Shown here one piece after another: positions 63,701-64,000 of a DNA stretch of 64,000 bases. Every line of letters starts with the position of its first letter. Position 1 is the first letter of the stretch. The stretch comes from an uncultured Chitinophagaceae bacterium (GTDB lineage Bacteria; Bacteroidota; Bacteroidia; Chitinophagales; Chitinophagaceae), in assembly GCA_937862815.1 (NCBI GenBank), contig CALMED010000012.1:62001-126000 (forward strand), read 5' to 3'. A program made the position numbers and the translations under genes. The notes below the pieces were generated by a model. The model was not told where the DNA came from, did no database searches, and saw nothing but the letters and a program-made list of their open reading frames with translations.

Positions 63701-63931
63701 TTTGTACCCAACCGAACTGAAAAGTAATATCGGATTGCCGGCTACCCGGATGGAGAAGTTCCCATCTTTATCACTGGTGGTACCCGACTTACTGCCGGAA
63801 GGAATGATGCTGACACCGGCCAGGGGAGCGCCGGTATCATCGGTCACCTTACCCGTAATGGTGCGGGTTTGAGCAAATAACCAGGCAGGAAGCAAAAGAA
63901 CACACATCAGGATCAAAGCAAGCTTTCTCAT
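60722..63931 (-). CDS. susC: SusC/RagA-family TonB-dependent receptor
   Basis: A 1069-residue outer membrane importer, signal peptide ending AWLFAQ. Residues about 23-100 form the carboxypeptidase-regulatory-like domain (ITGKVTDDTGAPLAGVSI); a TonB-box-like stretch DEVVVIGYATVKRKDLTG precedes the plug (about 115-240) containing GRLAGVQITGTEG and PLYIIDGVQVE, the RagA signature. The rest is a 22-strand barrel ending in the aromatic FIFGLNFSF. It moves pectin oligosaccharides to the periplasm with TonB energy. It is the first gene of the pectin run; only 69 bases upstream are inside the window and contain no clear promoter. Confidence 0.97.
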   Translation of the reverse strand: MRKLALILMCVLLLPAWLFAQTRTITGKVTDDTGAPLAGVSIIPSGSKSGTTSDKDGNFSIRVAGNPILLFSSVGYKPQTITTTGVETMTVSMEPAATSGDEVVVIGYATVKRKDLTGSVSSVSAKQLRDIPINSAAQALAGRLAGVQITGTEGTPNAEVLIRVRGGGSITQDNSPLYIIDGVQVENALNVISPQDIESVDVLKDASATAIYGARGANGVVIITTKGGKNQKTTVSYNGLFGFNKVANRLDLMNPYDFVTYQWERSRGNATDSGNFARQYGSSWDTLQNFKNVPFVDWQDIMFGRRALFQTHNVSMAGGNASTNYNLSLTSNREEGVMRLSDFDRKLVNFKLDHNVSSKLKVGFNTRYNNTVVNGAGTSTPGSSSTNRLRHSVKFRPLLLPGQDLDDFDADYNNQTNANSLGLVNPILLNEAEYRRNYLDVINLSGFVDYKLTNFLSFRTTIGYDINLNRQTAFDDTITGNARLNGGGNPLASISNTRRAIINNSNVFTFNNSKLKGDFHKKNRIIAIAGQEVFVSRTNTQNILGRDFPVGIDPRKALANMNLGTPFLDNSRPPTFETENRIASFFGRLNYDYDGRFLTAFSLRADGSTKFAEGKQWGYFPSGSVAWRVSNEKFFEKIRNTVSDLKVRVSYGEAGNNRIGDFLFLTQFNSATQYWINNQLVGGFAPEALANESLIWETTISRNIGIDLGFLSNKLQLSIDLYQNTTRDLLVDVPIPTTSGWVTQIQNVGSTENRGIELQLNAEVLNRRKFNWTVNFNASMNRNRVTSLGSFQDFYLRNSGWGFSNTPADYIVRRGSPVGAMWGYVTDGFYQLSDFDYNSITGVYTLRSGVPSNASVMQPPQPGTLKFKDLNGDGVVNDLDRSIVGVAQPKVFGGLNQMFSYKNFDMSIFINYQFGNDVYNANKLEFTSGYQTNANMLSIMNNRWRRVDENGAVVTDPAALAKLNANATLWQPSTSSNSFVLHSWAVEDGSFVRINNVTLGYTIPAKAFGNLKIQKARAYFTVNNLAVFTRYSGYDPEVSTRRRTPETPGVDYSAYPRSRSFIFGLNFSF

Positions 63932-64000
63932 ATGGCTTTGTTTTTTTTAGAAGCAGTTGTAACACACCGGAACAGTAACCCGGCAATCGATCTTTTATAT

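Overview
This window comes from a Bacteroidota chromosome, most probably family Chitinophagaceae; the family assignment is inference. The support is: a SusC/SusD pair, two large proteins with C-terminal type IX secretion (T9SS) sorting domains, a PorV-type T9SS protein, an HU-CCDC81/SPOR-type protein, an unusually long NusB, and several promoter-like boxes of the Bacteroidota type TAnnTTTG. Base composition is close to even and I saw no insertion sequence, prophage or CRISPR array.

Region 1 (1-30.6 kb) is mostly conserved housekeeping and envelope genes in short units on both strands. From left to right it holds the start of an HlyD-type adaptor behind an ABC exporter with an atypical ATPase domain, L-serine dehydratase, an FKBP lipoprotein, the HU/SPOR protein with a YhhN protein, groES-groEL, and a small lipoprotein. 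Next come a 1363-residue beta-propeller protein with T9SS sorting domain, nusB-DUF1573-yajC-coaE-CPBP protease, a DUF2452 protein, a UbiD decarboxylase, tRNA-His, a DUF445 protein and a TonB-receptor-like outer membrane protein. The region ends with L-isoaspartyl methyltransferase, phospho-sugar mutase, a DUF2279 protein, DUF6702 opposite HupE/UreJ, and an M1 metallopeptidase.

Region 2 (30.7-63.9 kb) is one uninterrupted minus-strand run of 21 genes forming a pectin (homogalacturonan) utilisation locus. In transcription order: SusC, SusD, two family-1 pectate lyases (one of 2012 residues with a T9SS signal), a rhamnogalacturonan acetylesterase-like SGNH esterase, an alpha/beta-hydrolase esterase, PorV, a GH43 enzyme, an NTF2-like protein, a GH28 polygalacturonase, a GH105 unsaturated uronyl hydrolase with an extra C-terminal domain, and a pectinesterase. 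The cytoplasmic pathway follows: UxaB, UxaA, UxaC, KduD, KduI, two KdgK-type kinases, a YhcH/YiaL protein, KDPG aldolase and an ExuT-type transporter.

The pieces fit one scheme. Lyases and esterases cut pectin outside the cell, SusCD imports fragments, and GH28/GH105 release saturated and unsaturated galacturonate in the periplasm. Saturated galacturonate goes UxaC-UxaB-UxaA to 2-keto-3-deoxygluconate (KDG); the unsaturated form goes KduI-KduD to the same KDG; KdgK and KDPG aldolase then give pyruvate and glyceraldehyde-3-phosphate. Most genes overlap or lie within 60 bases of each other, yet the run contains a strong terminator-like hairpin just before the SGNH esterase and a weaker one after susD, suggesting stepped expression. 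No regulator gene for the locus lies inside the window. The most unusual points are the PorV embedded in the locus, the internal terminator, and the paired KdgK genes.
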